A stretch of 64,000 nucleotides of DNA from Psychroflexus sp. MES1-P1E (GTDB taxonomy: Bacteria > Bacteroidota > Bacteroidia > Flavobacteriales > Flavobacteriaceae). Location: contig NZ_PJBS01000157.1 of NCBI RefSeq assembly GCF_002836055.1, positions 1 through 64,000 of the forward strand, written 5' to 3'. The position numbers and the translations under genes are program-made. Shown piece by piece: positions 26,282 to 35,683 of the stretch (positions are counted from its first letter, which is position 1; each line of letters starts with the position of its first letter). Below the pieces are notes generated by a model, which was given only the letters and a program-made list of their open reading frames with translations, was not told the origin of the DNA and did not search any database.

Positions 26282-27589
26282 ATGAAAAATAAGGTAAGAG
26301 TATTTTGGTTCAGAAGAGATATGAGACTAGAAGATAACGTAGGGCTATATCATGCTCTATCAGGAGTTTTTCCAGTTGTGCCACTCTTTATTTTCGACAA
26401 AAATATTCTTGACGAACTCCAAAAAGACGATGCCCGGATAAGCTTCATTTTTGAACAATTACAAAAAATGAGATCGCATTTGCAAGACCATTATGGATCA
26501 TCAATCGCTACGTATCATTCAACTCCAGAAGAGGCTTTTCATGAACTCCTTAAAGATTTTGAAGTGGAAGCTGTCTATACCAACAGAGATTATGAGCCTT
26601 ACGCTCACCAAAGAGATTCTAAAATCAATATCTTATTAGCAAACCAAGGGATAGAATTTCACGATTTTAAAGACCAAGTCATCTTTGAAAAAAATGAAGT
26701 TAAAAAAAATGATGGTGGAATGTATTTGGTCTTTACCCCCTATATGAGACAGTGGAAGAAGGAATTTGAAAACATTAATTTAAAAACTTTCCCTTCTGAA
26801 GATCATCTTGACAACACATATAAGAATTCTATGTTGCCCGATGTATCCTTATCGGATATGGGGTTTGTAAAATCTTCTATTCAAGTTCCAGACTATAATA
26901 TTACAAAGGATTTACTTGAGCATTACGAGGATACACGTAATATCCCATCCATTGAGGGAACTTCAAGATTGAGCCCTTACTTAAGATTTGGATTGATTGG
27001 TTATAGAAAACTCATTCAAGCAGCATTATCCGTCAAAAACGAGACTTTTTTAAATGAACTTATTTGGCGAGAATTTTATAAAGCCATCCTCTATAATCAT
27101 CCCAAAACCCAAAACAGTGCCTTCAAACCTAAGTATGATCGCATCGAATGGCGAAATGATGAAAATGAATTTGAAAAATGGAAAAAAGGGAAGACTGGCT
27201 ATCCTATAGTAGATGCTGGAATGAGGCAATTGAATGAAACGGGGTGGATGCATAACCGTTTGAGAATGGTTGTTGGCAGTTTTTTATGTAAGCATCTCTT
27301 AATAGACTGGCGCTGGGGCGAAGCTTATTTTGCTGAAAAACTTCTAGATTATGAAATGTCATCCAATGTGGGTGGGTGGCAATGGGTTGCTGGCTCTGGA
27401 GTAGATGCCGCACCTTACTTTAGAATATTTAATCCTTATTCTCAAACCGACCGGTTTGATAAAGATAAGAAATACATCATAAAATGGATTCCAGAATTAA
27501 ACACAGATCGGTATCCTAAACCTATGGTAGAGCATAAAATGGCTAGGGAACGTTGTTTAGAAACTTACAAAGAAGCAGTTAAGTCTTAG
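26282..27589 (+). CDS. phr: Deoxyribodipyrimidine photolyase, class I CPD type
   Basis: This FAD enzyme uses blue light to split cyclobutane pyrimidine dimers. The antenna-binding alpha/beta domain begins FWFRRDMRLEDNVGLYHAL. The FAD domain has TSRLSPYLRFG, WREFY, PIVDAGMRQL, GWMHNRLRM, and the lesion/flavin signature NVGGWQWVAGSGVDAAPYFRIFNP, with the Asn near the flavin N5 kept. Length (435 aa) is usual. A second, divergent photolyase-family gene follows after 23 bp on the same strand. I expect true repair activity. Confidence 0.94.
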   Translation: MKNKVRVFWFRRDMRLEDNVGLYHALSGVFPVVPLFIFDKNILDELQKDDARISFIFEQLQKMRSHLQDHYGSSIATYHSTPEEAFHELLKDFEVEAVYTNRDYEPYAHQRDSKINILLANQGIEFHDFKDQVIFEKNEVKKNDGGMYLVFTPYMRQWKKEFENINLKTFPSEDHLDNTYKNSMLPDVSLSDMGFVKSSIQVPDYNITKDLLEHYEDTRNIPSIEGTSRLSPYLRFGLIGYRKLIQAALSVKNETFLNELIWREFYKAILYNHPKTQNSAFKPKYDRIEWRNDENEFEKWKKGKTGYPIVDAGMRQLNETGWMHNRLRMVVGSFLCKHLLIDWRWGEAYFAEKLLDYEMSSNVGGWQWVAGSGVDAAPYFRIFNPYSQTDRFDKDKKYIIKWIPELNTDRYPKPMVEHKMARERCLETYKEAVKS

Positions 27590-27612
27590 ATATGTTTTAT
27601 TAATAGGATAGT

Positions 27613-29070
27613 ATGGTAAATGTAGTATGGTTTAAAAGAGATTTGAGGTTGCAAGACCATGCGCCTCTTCATTTAGCTTTGCAAGAAAGACAGCCTGTCC
27701 TCCTACTTTATATCTTTGAGCCTATACTTCTCAAGGATTCTCACTATAGCGAACGCCATTTTAGGTTTATTAAAGAATCACTAAAGGATCTTCAAAAACA
27801 ATTGGAAGCTTATCACACCCAAGTTTTAATTGTTGAAGGGAAGGCTGAAGATGTTTTTAAAACCATACACCAACAACTTACGATCAAATCTGTCTTTTCA
27901 CACCAAGAAACAGGTCTTCAGATCACATTTAAAAGAGATAAAAGCTTAAAGCTCCTGTTCAAGTCTCTTAGCATACAGTGGAAAGAGTTCATAAATAATG
28001 GTGTGATTCGAGGTCTACAAAACAGAAAAACATGGATTAATTTGTGGGAAAATTTCATGTCTCAAGACCTGCTGTATTTTTCTGCAAGTTTAGGTCAGTT
28101 TGAAAATCAAAATCAAATTGATAGTTTGAAGGGTCAGCTAATTCAAGTAGATTTATCTACAGAAAGAAACCTGAACTTTCAGAAAGGGGGTCGACCTACA
28201 GCCCTTCGCTATCTCAAAGGATTTTTGCAAGATCGCTATACCAATTACCAAAAAAATATTTCAAAACCACTACTGGCAAGAAAATCCTGTAGTCGACTCT
28301 CTCCTTACATCGCGTGGGGAGTCTTGTCTATGAGAGAAGTCATTCAAGCTAGTATAGAGATTCAAGATAAAACTAAACACAAGCAAGCACTCTCCCAATT
28401 TCAATCCAGGCTTAGGTGGCAAGCTCATTTTATTCAGAAATTTGAAATGGAATACCACGCAGAATTTCAAAATTTCAATAGTGCCTTTAATGTTCTTGAA
28501 AAGCCCTACAACAAAGCTTTGGCAGAAGCTTGGAAAAAAGGAGAAACCGGTTTTCCGTTGGTAGATGCTAGTATGAAGTGCTTGATACAAACAGGTTATT
28601 TAAATTTTAGAATGCGGGCCCTTTTAGTCTCTTTTTTTACACACTTACTTTGGCAAACATGGCAAGAGGCCTCTTCGCATTTGGCAAGTCTATTTTTAGA
28701 TTTTGAGCCTGGTATTCACTATCCACAATTACAAATGCAAGCTGGAACTACGGGAATTCACACCTTAAGAATATACAATCCTGTCAAAAATTCATATAAG
28801 CATGATCTTGACGGAGAATTTATTTTGACTTACCTCCCCTGTCTGAAAGGGATCCCGTTAGAGTTTGTGCATGAACCTTGGAAACTTACCGCAATGGAAC
28901 AAAGCATGTATAATTTTGAATTAGGAAAAGATTATCCAAGACCTATCATAGAAATGGCTACCACTCGCCAACATGCGTCAGATTCAATTTGGAAAATTAT
29001 TCAATCGCAAAAATCTAAAATCGAGGGAAAGAAAATCTTAAAACGACACACCTTAAGAGGGAGTCGTTAA
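27613..29070 (+). CDS. Divergent cryptochrome/photolyase family protein
   Basis: The N-terminal antenna domain opens [19 protein letters not shown]. The FAD domain is recognisable by [22 protein letters not shown] and [14 protein letters not shown]. The segment that in class I enzymes reads N-x-GGWQW is replaced by [27 protein letters not shown], so the flavin-facing Asn and the dimer-pocket Trp are not conserved. This suggests a cryptochrome-like photoreceptor or an enzyme with another lesion rather than a standard CPD photolyase. It is co-directional with the photolyase 23 bp upstream and ends 4 bp inside the convergent kdsB. Confidence 0.88.
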   Translation: MVNVVWFKRDLRLQDHAPLHLALQERQPVLLLYIFEPILLKDSHYSERHFRFIKESLKDLQKQLEAYHTQVLIVEGKAEDVFKTIHQQLTIKSVFSHQETGLQITFKRDKSLKLLFKSLSIQWKEFINNGVIRGLQNRKTWINLWENFMSQDLLYFSASLGQFENQNQIDSLKGQLIQVDLSTERNLNFQKGGRPTALRYLKGFLQDRYTNYQKNISKPLLARKSCSRLSPYIAWGVLSMREVIQASIEIQDKTKHKQALSQFQSRLRWQAHFIQKFEMEYHAEFQNFNSAFNVLEKPYNKALAEAWKKGETGFPLVDASMKCLIQTGYLNFRMRALLVSFFTHLLWQTWQEASSHLASLFLDFEPGIHYPQLQMQAGTTGIHTLRIYNPVKNSYKHDLDGEFILTYLPCLKGIPLEFVHEPWKLTAMEQSMYNFELGKDYPRPIIEMATTRQHASDSIWKIIQSQKSKIEGKKILKRHTLRGSR

Positions 29071-29807
29071 TTAAATTTTTGCCTCGCTTTTTCTAAATCT
29101 TCAGGAGTATCAATCCCTATGCTAACTTCTGACGTCTCTACCATTTTTATGGTTTTACCATTCTCTAGATAGCGAATGCATTCAATTTTTTCTGCAGCCT
29201 CAAGCGGACTCATCGGCAGATTATAAAAATCTGTCAGCGCCTTTTTTCTAAACGCATAAATACCGACATGCTTGAAGTAATCAACTTCTATCTCTTTTGC
29301 TCTATGAAAAGGAATTGGCGATCTAGAAAAGTAAAGCGCAAAATTCTTTAAGTCAGTAATCACCTTGACGTTGTTCGGATTTTGGATATCATCTTCCTCT
29401 GTTAATTTAACTTTTAAAGAGGCTAAATCAATAAGACCATCAGCATCATTTTCAAATTCTTTTAAAAGTAAACTCAAAGCTTTTTCATTGATAAAAGGCT
29501 CGTCCCCTTGAACATTCACCACAATGTCTACCTCCATGTCTCGCACTGCTTCAGCGATGCGATCACTCCCGCAATAGTGTTCTTTTTGACTCATAATCAC
29601 TTTGCCACCTTCTTTTTCAATTTCAGAAAAAATAAGTTCAGAATCGGTCACCACATAAACCTCATCAAAGAGTTGAGTTGATTTGGCGGCCTCATATGTT
29701 CTAACAATCACCGTTTTCCCCGCTAAATCTTGCATGAGTTTTCCTGGAAATCGTGAGGCCTCGTAACGGGCTGGAATCATGGCTATAGCTCTAAAGTTCT
29801 TGAACAT
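29067..29807 (-). CDS. kdsB: 3-deoxy-manno-octulosonate cytidylyltransferase
   Basis: KdsB activates KDO with CTP for lipopolysaccharide core synthesis. The nucleotide loop [16 protein letters not shown] is near the N-terminus; [13 protein letters not shown] and [10 protein letters not shown] are the KDO/CMP and metal-binding segments. [12 protein letters not shown] and [16 protein letters not shown] complete the family pattern. Length (246 aa) is standard. It lies 28 bp after a helicase gene on the same strand and probably shares its promoter. Confidence 0.96.
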   Translation of the reverse strand: MFKNFRAIAMIPARYEASRFPGKLMQDLAGKTVIVRTYEAAKSTQLFDEVYVVTDSELIFSEIEKEGGKVIMSQKEHYCGSDRIAEAVRDMEVDIVVNVQGDEPFINEKALSLLLKEFENDADGLIDLASLKVKLTEEDDIQNPNNVKVITDLKNFALYFSRSPIPFHRAKEIEVDYFKHVGIYAFRKKALTDFYNLPMSPLEAAEKIECIRYLENGKTIKMVETSEVSIGIDTPEDLEKARQKFN

Positions 29808-29835
29808 GTTTTATGGGTTTTATATGAACTTATAA

Positions 29836-31263
29836 TTAGTTGTCTTCAAAAAAATCATCTTTAAATCCTATTAAGTAAAGTTTTTCCTTTGCTCTAGTAC
29901 AGGCTGTATAGAGCCATCTTAAGTAATCTTTTCCAACACCATCTGGTAAGTAAGGCTGTTCAACAAATACCGTATCCCACTGCCCACCTTGTGATTTATG
30001 GCAAGTAATGGCATAACTAAACTTAACTTGTAAAGCGTTAAAAAAGCTATTCTGTTTCACTTTCATGAATTTTTTATATTTTGAAGTGATGTCCTCGTAA
30101 TCTTTTATCACTTCTTGATAGAGTTTGTTGGAGTCTTCGTAGGGTAAAGATGGAGAATTCATGCTTAACGTATCTAACATGATCACCGTCTCAAAAGGTT
30201 TCATCTTGGGATAATCTACCAGTTGGACTTTTACTTCGGCAAATCTAAAACCGTATAATTCCTTTAATCCAAAAATTTCTAGAATTTCTACGATATCTCC
30301 ATTGGCTATAAAACCAGCTTCACTTTTAGGCTTGACCCAGAAGTAGTTATTTTTGACCACCATTAAAAAATCGCCTGGCGCAATCTCATCCTCTCTCATT
30401 AAAATTCGACTCCGTATTTGTTGGTTATAAAGATTTGCTCGTTTATTAGACCTTACGATAATAGCCGTCTCTTCGTGACCAAGATTATCGTAGGCTTCGT
30501 TGATGGCATCGAGGATTTCATGACCATCTATGAGCCTTACCATATCGGTATTGTTGGTCAATTTAAATTTGAAATCCTCAAAGTCTTCTGTTTCGATAGT
30601 TTCTCGAATCCGGGTCGCATTTAAAAGAATATCACTTTCAAAACGCTGGCGGACGACTTCATCAAGTTCAACGGGAATCACGTCCATCTGGTAATGTGTA
30701 GACAAGGTCTTTTCGTCTAGAGCTGGACTCAGATTAGATTTTACCGGTGGCAACTGCGCTGTATCTCCTATAAAAATCAATTTACAATTATCGCCTGAGT
30801 ACACATATTCCATAAGATCATCCAAAACAGAACCTCGATTAAAGAGTTGATCTCCACTTGGAAAATCTGGAATCATAGAAGCTTCATCCACTATAAAAAT
30901 GGTGTCTTTATGTTTATTTACCTGAGGAACAAATTCGACACCTCCACCAGAAGTGCTTTTAGGCTGATAAATTTTACGATGAATCGTTTGTGCATATTGT
31001 TTGCTGTAATTAGTTATCACTTTAGCCGCCCGACCAGTTGGCGCTGCAAGAATTACTTTCTTTTTCACTTTCCAGATATTCTTTACAAGAGTCCCTATAA
31101 TGGTTGTCTTACCAGTTCCAGCATACCCTTTTAATAAAAAAATACGATCTACAGACGTTTCTAAGACAAATTTAGATAAAAGTTGGAGTGTGAGATCTTG
31201 CTTTGACGTGGGGGTATGCCCGAAATCTGATCGTAATGCTTTATAAAACTCTTGATTATCCAT
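29836..31263 (-). CDS. RecD-like superfamily 1 DNA helicase
   Basis: A 475-residue ATPase with Walker A GYAGTGKTT (about residue 45), Walker B FIVDEASM, motif III IFIGDTAQLPPV, and the C-terminal RecD/UvrD segment ITCHKSQGGQWDTVFVEQP then YTACTRAKEKLYL. This is the short RecD-type (5'-3') helicase common in Bacteroidota, without the long N-terminal domain of RecD2. It probably acts in DNA repair or replication restart. A reverse-strand -7 box TATATTTG at 31289-31296 lies about 25 bp before the ATG. Confidence 0.9.
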   Translation of the reverse strand: MDNQEFYKALRSDFGHTPTSKQDLTLQLLSKFVLETSVDRIFLLKGYAGTGKTTIIGTLVKNIWKVKKKVILAAPTGRAAKVITNYSKQYAQTIHRKIYQPKSTSGGGVEFVPQVNKHKDTIFIVDEASMIPDFPSGDQLFNRGSVLDDLMEYVYSGDNCKLIFIGDTAQLPPVKSNLSPALDEKTLSTHYQMDVIPVELDEVVRQRFESDILLNATRIRETIETEDFEDFKFKLTNNTDMVRLIDGHEILDAINEAYDNLGHEETAIIVRSNKRANLYNQQIRSRILMREDEIAPGDFLMVVKNNYFWVKPKSEAGFIANGDIVEILEIFGLKELYGFRFAEVKVQLVDYPKMKPFETVIMLDTLSMNSPSLPYEDSNKLYQEVIKDYEDITSKYKKFMKVKQNSFFNALQVKFSYAITCHKSQGGQWDTVFVEQPYLPDGVGKDYLRWLYTACTRAKEKLYLIGFKDDFFEDN

Positions 31264-31341
31264 ATAAATTGAGGTAAAACTTAAATTTCAAATATAAGGA
31301 CGATTTTTATGTGCTATACTTTTGTGATTGAAAAAAAGGTG

Positions 31342-31349
31342 TAAGTTTG
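31342..31349 (+). promoter_or_regulatory. Promoter of the 31379-33367 gene set
   Basis: A -7 box TAAGTTTG lies 30 bp before ATG31379. A possible -33 TTG is at 31322-31324, 17 bases upstream. It should drive the tightly packed genes up to rsmD. Confidence 0.5.
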
Positions 31350-31378
31350 CTAATATCAAAAATTCTTAATTTTAAGTT

Positions 31379-32023
31379 ATGAAGATTGTAATACGAATTG
31401 TTTTGTGGGTTGTTATTGGAGTATTAGGTTATTTTACTTATCAAGCTGTTTATGGCCCTGTTGAATTCAACAAAACTCGAGATAGACGCTACATAGATGT
31501 TGTAGAAAGAATGAAAGACATTCGCGATCTCCAACTAGCGCATAGAGATATCGAAGGAAACTACGGCGGTAATTTCGATGATCTATTGAAATTTGTCGAT
31601 ACAGCACAATTTGTGATTACTCAAAGAAGAGACACTACGTTTCTAGATGAAGAATACAGAGAAATCTACGGAGTAGATAAATATAAAGAAGATGTGGTGA
31701 TAGACACCCTCAGCTTTGCTTCCGTAAAAGATTCTATTTTTGGAAGTTCAGACAGATATAAAAATATTATGTATATCCCACACACCGATAATATAAAGTT
31801 TGAGATGAGCGCTGGATATATTGAGGAAAATGAAAATAGAATCCCAGTTTTTGAGGTGAAAGCTTCTAAGGATGTTATTCTTGCAGACCAAGATATAGAT
31901 TTAGTTATTCAAGAAAAACAAATAAAATCTGTAGATGGTGTGGACGGTGCTTTTATCCAAGTTGGTTCTATGAAACAAGTAAATACAAATGGAAACTGGC
32001 CAAAAAACTTTGGTGACAATTAA
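31379..32023 (+). CDS. Conserved hypothetical protein with one N-terminal membrane helix
   Basis: A 214-residue protein with a single N-terminal helix (IVLWVVIGVLGYFTYQAVYG) and a large non-membrane domain, probably outside the cytoplasm. The stretch RYIDVVERMKDIRDLQLAHRDIEGNYGGNFDDLLKFVD resembles the long helix seen after the anchor in type II pseudopilin-like proteins, but no prepilin cleavage site is seen. The gene is directly followed (0 bp) by the DUF3822 gene and then rsmD, an order shared by many flavobacteria as far as I recall. Function unknown. Confidence 0.7.
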   Translation: MKIVIRIVLWVVIGVLGYFTYQAVYGPVEFNKTRDRRYIDVVERMKDIRDLQLAHRDIEGNYGGNFDDLLKFVDTAQFVITQRRDTTFLDEEYREIYGVDKYKEDVVIDTLSFASVKDSIFGSSDRYKNIMYIPHTDNIKFEMSAGYIEENENRIPVFEVKASKDVILADQDIDLVIQEKQIKSVDGVDGAFIQVGSMKQVNTNGNWPKNFGDN

Positions 32024-32821
32024 ATGAGTGGTCACTCAAAACATATTTATAAAAGTTTATCCATCTTCATTTTACAAGATGGATTTTCTTTTTTAATTCT
32101 AGATGAACACCAAATTCCTTTGGAGTATAACGTATTTCAGCTTCCGATTATGTCTTCAACTTCAGAACTACTTAATCTCATTAAGCCCTGTATCAATACG
32201 GCTTTTATAGAGAGAGAGCACATCCAATCTGTAGATGTTATCTATGGAAATTCTCAATTTACTATAGTCCCTCAAGACCTTTTTGACCAAAATTACCTAC
32301 CGCATTATCTGAAATACAGCAGTCAATTGATAGAGGGAGATGATTTTGCGTTCGATGAAATTTCTTCAGCTAAGGCCAATACAGTTTATATTCCCTATAT
32401 TAATATCAACAATTATCTTTTCGATATTTTTGGAACCTTTACCTTTACTCACCTTCTTTCAGGTCTTATAGAAAAAGGACTTATAAATAGTAAAACCAGC
32501 AATGAGTATCTTTTACTTCATTCAACAAAGCATATGTTTTATCTTGCTGCTTTTAGAAATGAACAACTTATACTTTCCAACGCTTTTACTTTCGAAACTG
32601 CTGAAGATTTTGCATATTATGCTTTATTTACCATTGAAGAATTAAACTTGAACAGAAAGGAACTCATTCTAGATTTTACAGGTAATTTTGATAAGTCTCA
32701 AGATAATAAAGCTTATCAAATTTTATCCAACTACATTAAAACCATGGAGTTTTCAAATAAAAAAACTCCGTATAATTTTGAAAATCAACTAGGGTTTAAT
32801 GAACATTATAATTTGATCTAA
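32024..32821 (+). CDS. DUF3822 family protein
   Basis: A 265-residue cytoplasmic protein matching DUF3822: an N-terminal strand pair LSIFILQDGFSFLILD, a central EHIQSVDVIYGNSQFTIVPQDLFD, and VYIPYININNYLFDIFGTFTFTH. The two-lobed layout resembles the actin/hexokinase fold, although no phosphate loops are obvious. It starts right after the preceding stop codon and lies 3 bp before rsmD, the usual partner gene of DUF3822 in Bacteroidota. Its molecular role is not known. Confidence 0.85.
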   Translation: MSGHSKHIYKSLSIFILQDGFSFLILDEHQIPLEYNVFQLPIMSSTSELLNLIKPCINTAFIEREHIQSVDVIYGNSQFTIVPQDLFDQNYLPHYLKYSSQLIEGDDFAFDEISSAKANTVYIPYININNYLFDIFGTFTFTHLLSGLIEKGLINSKTSNEYLLLHSTKHMFYLAAFRNEQLILSNAFTFETAEDFAYYALFTIEELNLNRKELILDFTGNFDKSQDNKAYQILSNYIKTMEFSNKKTPYNFENQLGFNEHYNLI

Positions 32822-32824
32822 CTT

Positions 32825-33367
32825 ATGCGCATAGTATCCGGACATCTAAAGGGTAGACGTATTATTGCTCCCAAAAAACTCCCCGTAAGACCTACAACAG
32901 ACATGGCTAAAGAGGGGCTTTTCAATATATTGAATAATAGAATTCACTTTCAAGACATAGAAGTTATAGATTTATTTGCAGGAATTGGAAGTATTTCGTT
33001 TGAATTTGCTTCAAGGGGCACTCAACGAATCACCGCTATTGATAAAAACTACGACTGTATTAAGTTTTTAAGTAAAACTGCTGATGAACTTGAGGTGGCC
33101 TTAGATGTTATTAAAAGTGATGTTTTTGACTATTTACAAAAAACGCCACTTAAAGCAGATCTTATTTTTGCAGATCCTCCTTACGATTTATCTCTAGAAA
33201 ATTTTGAGGCTATAGAAACGGCAGTAAGAGAAAGAAAACTCTTGAATGAAGATGGAATTCTTATTATAGAGCACTCGAAACATTCTAAACTTGACCACAT
33301 AAAGAGTTTTCAAGAACACCGTCGCTATGGTAATTCTGTTTTTAGTTTCTTCGAAATGGAAAAATAA
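32825..33367 (+). CDS. rsmD: 16S rRNA (guanine966-N2)-methyltransferase
   Basis: RsmD methylates G966 of 16S rRNA using SAM. The N-terminus MRIVSGHLKGRRI and RPTTDMAKEGLFNIL is the family signature. The SAM site is VIDLFAGIGSISFEFASRG and the target-base motif is FADPPYDLS. Length (180 aa) is typical. It ends the operon beginning at 31379. A new promoter-like box, TACCTTTG at 33425-33432, precedes the next gene. Confidence 0.95.
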   Translation: MRIVSGHLKGRRIIAPKKLPVRPTTDMAKEGLFNILNNRIHFQDIEVIDLFAGIGSISFEFASRGTQRITAIDKNYDCIKFLSKTADELEVALDVIKSDVFDYLQKTPLKADLIFADPPYDLSLENFEAIETAVRERKLLNEDGILIIEHSKHSKLDHIKSFQEHRRYGNSVFSFFEMEK

Positions 33368-33446
33368 ATATTAGAAATGCGATCTAACCTAGTGCTTATT
33401 TAAAGAATTTCAATAGAGATTAATTACCTTTGGAAAAAATTTAAAT

Positions 33447-34319
33447 ATGAAAAGTTTTTTACCTTCTGAATTAGAAACCAAAAAAGTATATGGTATGCTG
33501 TCAGGGTCTATAGGTCCTCGCCCCATCGCTTTTGCTAGTACAGTAGATGAAAATGGAATTCCAAATTTATCACCTTACAGCTTTTTTAATGTCTTTAGTG
33601 CAAACCCCCCTATTTTAATTTTTTCTCCAGTGAGAAGAGTGAGGGATAATTCCATAAAGCATACTTTGGAAAATGCAATGCAAACCAAAGAAGTTGTGAT
33701 AAATGTCGTTAACTGGGATATGGTACAGCAGATGTCTTTATCGAGTACAGAATACGATCAAGGGATTAATGAGTTTACCAAATCTGGTTTGACCATGTTG
33801 AAGTCAGATCTTGTTACTCCACCAAGGGTGAAAGAATCTCCTGTCCAATTTGAATGTAAAGTAAACGATACTATTGCTTTAGGTCAAGAAGGTGGTGCAG
33901 GAAACTTGATCATTGCAGAAGTGGTTAAAATCCATATTCGTGAAGACTTATTAGATGAGGGCTTGCATATCGATCAACATAAAATAGATTTGGTCTCCAG
34001 AATGGGTGGCAACTGGTATTCTAGAGCTAATCAAGGAATGTTTGAAGTTGAAAAACCTATTTCTAAAACAGGTATTGGTGTAGATCAGCTTCCAGAATCA
34101 GTGCGATTAAGCTCTGTTTTAACTGGGAATAATTTAGGTCAATTAGGGAATTTAGAATATCTACCTACAGAGCAAGAGAATGAATTTTATATCAACAAAA
34201 ATGAATTAGAACATCTGGTTAAAAGCAACTCGAAAGAACAGCTTCACGCCTCTGCTCAAAGCTATATAGAAAAAAATGAGCTTGAAAAAGCTTTACATAT
34301 TTTACTCGCAAAACAATAA
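33447..34319 (+). CDS. Flavin reductase family protein (longer form)
   Basis: The first 200 residues form a flavin reductase-like split-barrel: YGMLSGSIGPRPIAFASTVDENGIPNLSPYSFFNVFSANPPI is the FMN-binding start, and GGNWYSRA the end of the domain. A C-terminal extension of about 80 residues follows, helical and rich in Glu/Leu, typical of the 290-residue Bacteroidota form. The natural substrate is not known; it may reduce flavin or bind FMN tightly. It is 2 bp upstream of the DUF3127 gene and has a -7 box 15 bp before the ATG. Confidence 0.88.
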   Translation: MKSFLPSELETKKVYGMLSGSIGPRPIAFASTVDENGIPNLSPYSFFNVFSANPPILIFSPVRRVRDNSIKHTLENAMQTKEVVINVVNWDMVQQMSLSSTEYDQGINEFTKSGLTMLKSDLVTPPRVKESPVQFECKVNDTIALGQEGGAGNLIIAEVVKIHIREDLLDEGLHIDQHKIDLVSRMGGNWYSRANQGMFEVEKPISKTGIGVDQLPESVRLSSVLTGNNLGQLGNLEYLPTEQENEFYINKNELEHLVKSNSKEQLHASAQSYIEKNELEKALHILLAKQ

Positions 34320-34321
34320 TT

Positions 34322-34696
34322 ATGGAAGTACAAGGAAAAATTAAAGTCTTAGGAGAAACAAAAGAATTTGGAAGTAACGGTTTCAGAAAAAGAGAAATGG
34401 TGGTCACTACCGAAGAGCAGTATCCACAGCATATCTTAATTGAATTTGTTCAAGATAAAACCAACATATTAGACAGCTATAATGTTGGTCAAGATGTCAA
34501 AGTTGGAATCAACCTAAGAGGAAGAGAATGGGTAAGCCCTCAGGGAGAAACCAAATACTTCAATTCTTTAAATGGTTGGAGAATTGAAAATGCAGAGCAG
34601 AATAATACAGCAGGAGCCCCTCCTGTTCCACCTTCAGATCAGTTTGAACCCGTTCAAGATTTGAATGATGATGATGAGGACGATTTACCTTTCTAA
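34322..34696 (+). CDS. DUF3127 protein (OB-fold, single-strand-binding-like)
   Basis: A 124-residue protein of DUF3127. The core reads VQGKIKVLGETKEFGSNGFRKREMVVTTEEQYPQHILIEF and VGINLRGREWVSPQGETKYFNSLNGWRIE, the five-strand OB-fold pattern. The tail is disordered, Pro-rich and ends in an acidic DDDDEDDLPF, much like the acidic tip of SSB proteins that recruits partners. It is co-transcribed with the flavin reductase and ends at a strong terminator. A nucleic-acid-binding role is likely but unproven. Confidence 0.88.
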   Translation: MEVQGKIKVLGETKEFGSNGFRKREMVVTTEEQYPQHILIEFVQDKTNILDSYNVGQDVKVGINLRGREWVSPQGETKYFNSLNGWRIENAEQNNTAGAPPVPPSDQFEPVQDLNDDDEDDLPF

Positions 34697-34710
34697 ATCT
34701 AATTCAATTT

Positions 34711-34753
34711 AAAAGTAAAAAGCTTCAGAATTCCTCTGAAGCTTTTTACTTTT
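34711..34753. terminator. Strong terminator hairpin after the DUF3127 gene
   Basis: Two perfect 19-bp arms (34711-34729 and 34735-34753) with loop ATTCC; the core is AAAAAGCTTCAGA. The right arm ends in T-rich sequence and the left begins with A's, so it can work on both strands. Confidence 0.85.
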
Positions 34754-34788
34754 AAAACAGACAAGGCAAAATGCCTTTGCATTATTTT

Positions 34789-34997
34789 TACCAAAATAAA
34801 TTTATAATGTCGCATAAATAAATTGAATTATATTTCGACGCAGCTCAGCACAGGTTTTTTGATTGATTGAAGTTAAAAATAATTAGCATAGCCCTAGCTA
34901 CGCTAATTATTTTTGATGAGAAACAAGCGAAAAAAGCCTGTGCCGAATTCGTTTCGGTAAAATGATTTATAGCTATATTATAAGTTTAAATTGGTAT
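34789..34997 (+). repeat. MITE-like palindromic element, copy 2 (long form)
   Basis: This copy is about 209 bp, against 162 bp for copies 1 and 3. The ends and the inner dyad (AATAATTAGCATAGCC and its partner) are the same. The extra length comes from two insertions, one in each arm (about 34834-34857 and 34935-34959). They are partly complementary: one carries GCACAGG, the other CCTGTGC. This fills the gap before the aat gene and lies just after a terminator. Confidence 0.85.
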
Positions 34998-35029
34998 AAG
35001 AAGTAGTTTTAATATTTTATTTTTAAATC

Positions 35030-35683
35030 ATGTATAAACTTACGTCAGATATTATTTTTCCACACCCAAAATTTGCCGATGAAAAAGGCCTATTGGCCTT
35101 TGGGGGAGATCTTAGCTTAGAGCGGATAAAAGTTGCTTACGAAAATGGTATTTTCCCTTGGTATGAAGAAGGTCAACCAATTTTATGGTGGAGCCCAGAC
35201 CCAAGAATGATTCTCTTTCCAAATAAATTAAATGTTTCTAAATCCATGAAAAAGCTTTTTAATGAAAAAGCCTTCAGGGTCACTTATAATGAAAATTTTG
35301 AATATGTCATTAATAAATGCGCTAACATCAATAGGGAAAAACAAGACGGAACTTGGATCACAGATGCCATGATTACTAGCTATATTGGACTCCATAAGAC
35401 TGGTATAGCCAAATCTATAGAAGTCTGGCAGGATGATAAGATTGTGGGCGGACTTTATGGCCTGTTGCTGAAAGACAAGAACGTATTCTGTGGGGAAAGT
35501 ATGTTTACAGAAGTAGATAATGCCTCCAAATACGGCTTTATTACTTTGGTTAAAAACATGGAGAAAAATGGTATTCGCCTTATAGATTGTCAGGTGTATA
35601 CCAAACACCTCGAAAGTCTTGGCGCAGAGGAAGTAAGTAGACACAACTTCTTAACTCTCTTGCACGCTGAAATTGAAAATTAA
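35030..35683 (+). CDS. aat: Leucyl/phenylalanyl-tRNA-protein transferase
   Basis: Aat adds Leu or Phe to proteins with N-terminal Arg or Lys, marking them for ClpAP by the N-degron route. FPHPKFADEKGLLAFGGDLS is the N-terminal signature; NGIFPWYEEGQPILWWSPDPRMIL and the acyl-transfer segment WQDDKIVGGLYGLLLKDKNVFCGESMFTEVDNASK are family-typical. The final IDCQVYTKHLESLGAEEVSRHNFL is complete. Length 217 aa is normal. It ends 4 bp inside the convergent tRNA-binding gene. Confidence 0.96.
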   Translation: MYKLTSDIIFPHPKFADEKGLLAFGGDLSLERIKVAYENGIFPWYEEGQPILWWSPDPRMILFPNKLNVSKSMKKLFNEKAFRVTYNENFEYVINKCANINREKQDGTWITDAMITSYIGLHKTGIAKSIEVWQDDKIVGGLYGLLLKDKNVFCGESMFTEVDNASKYGFITLVKNMEKNGIRLIDCQVYTKHLESLGAEEVSRHNFLTLLHAEIEN

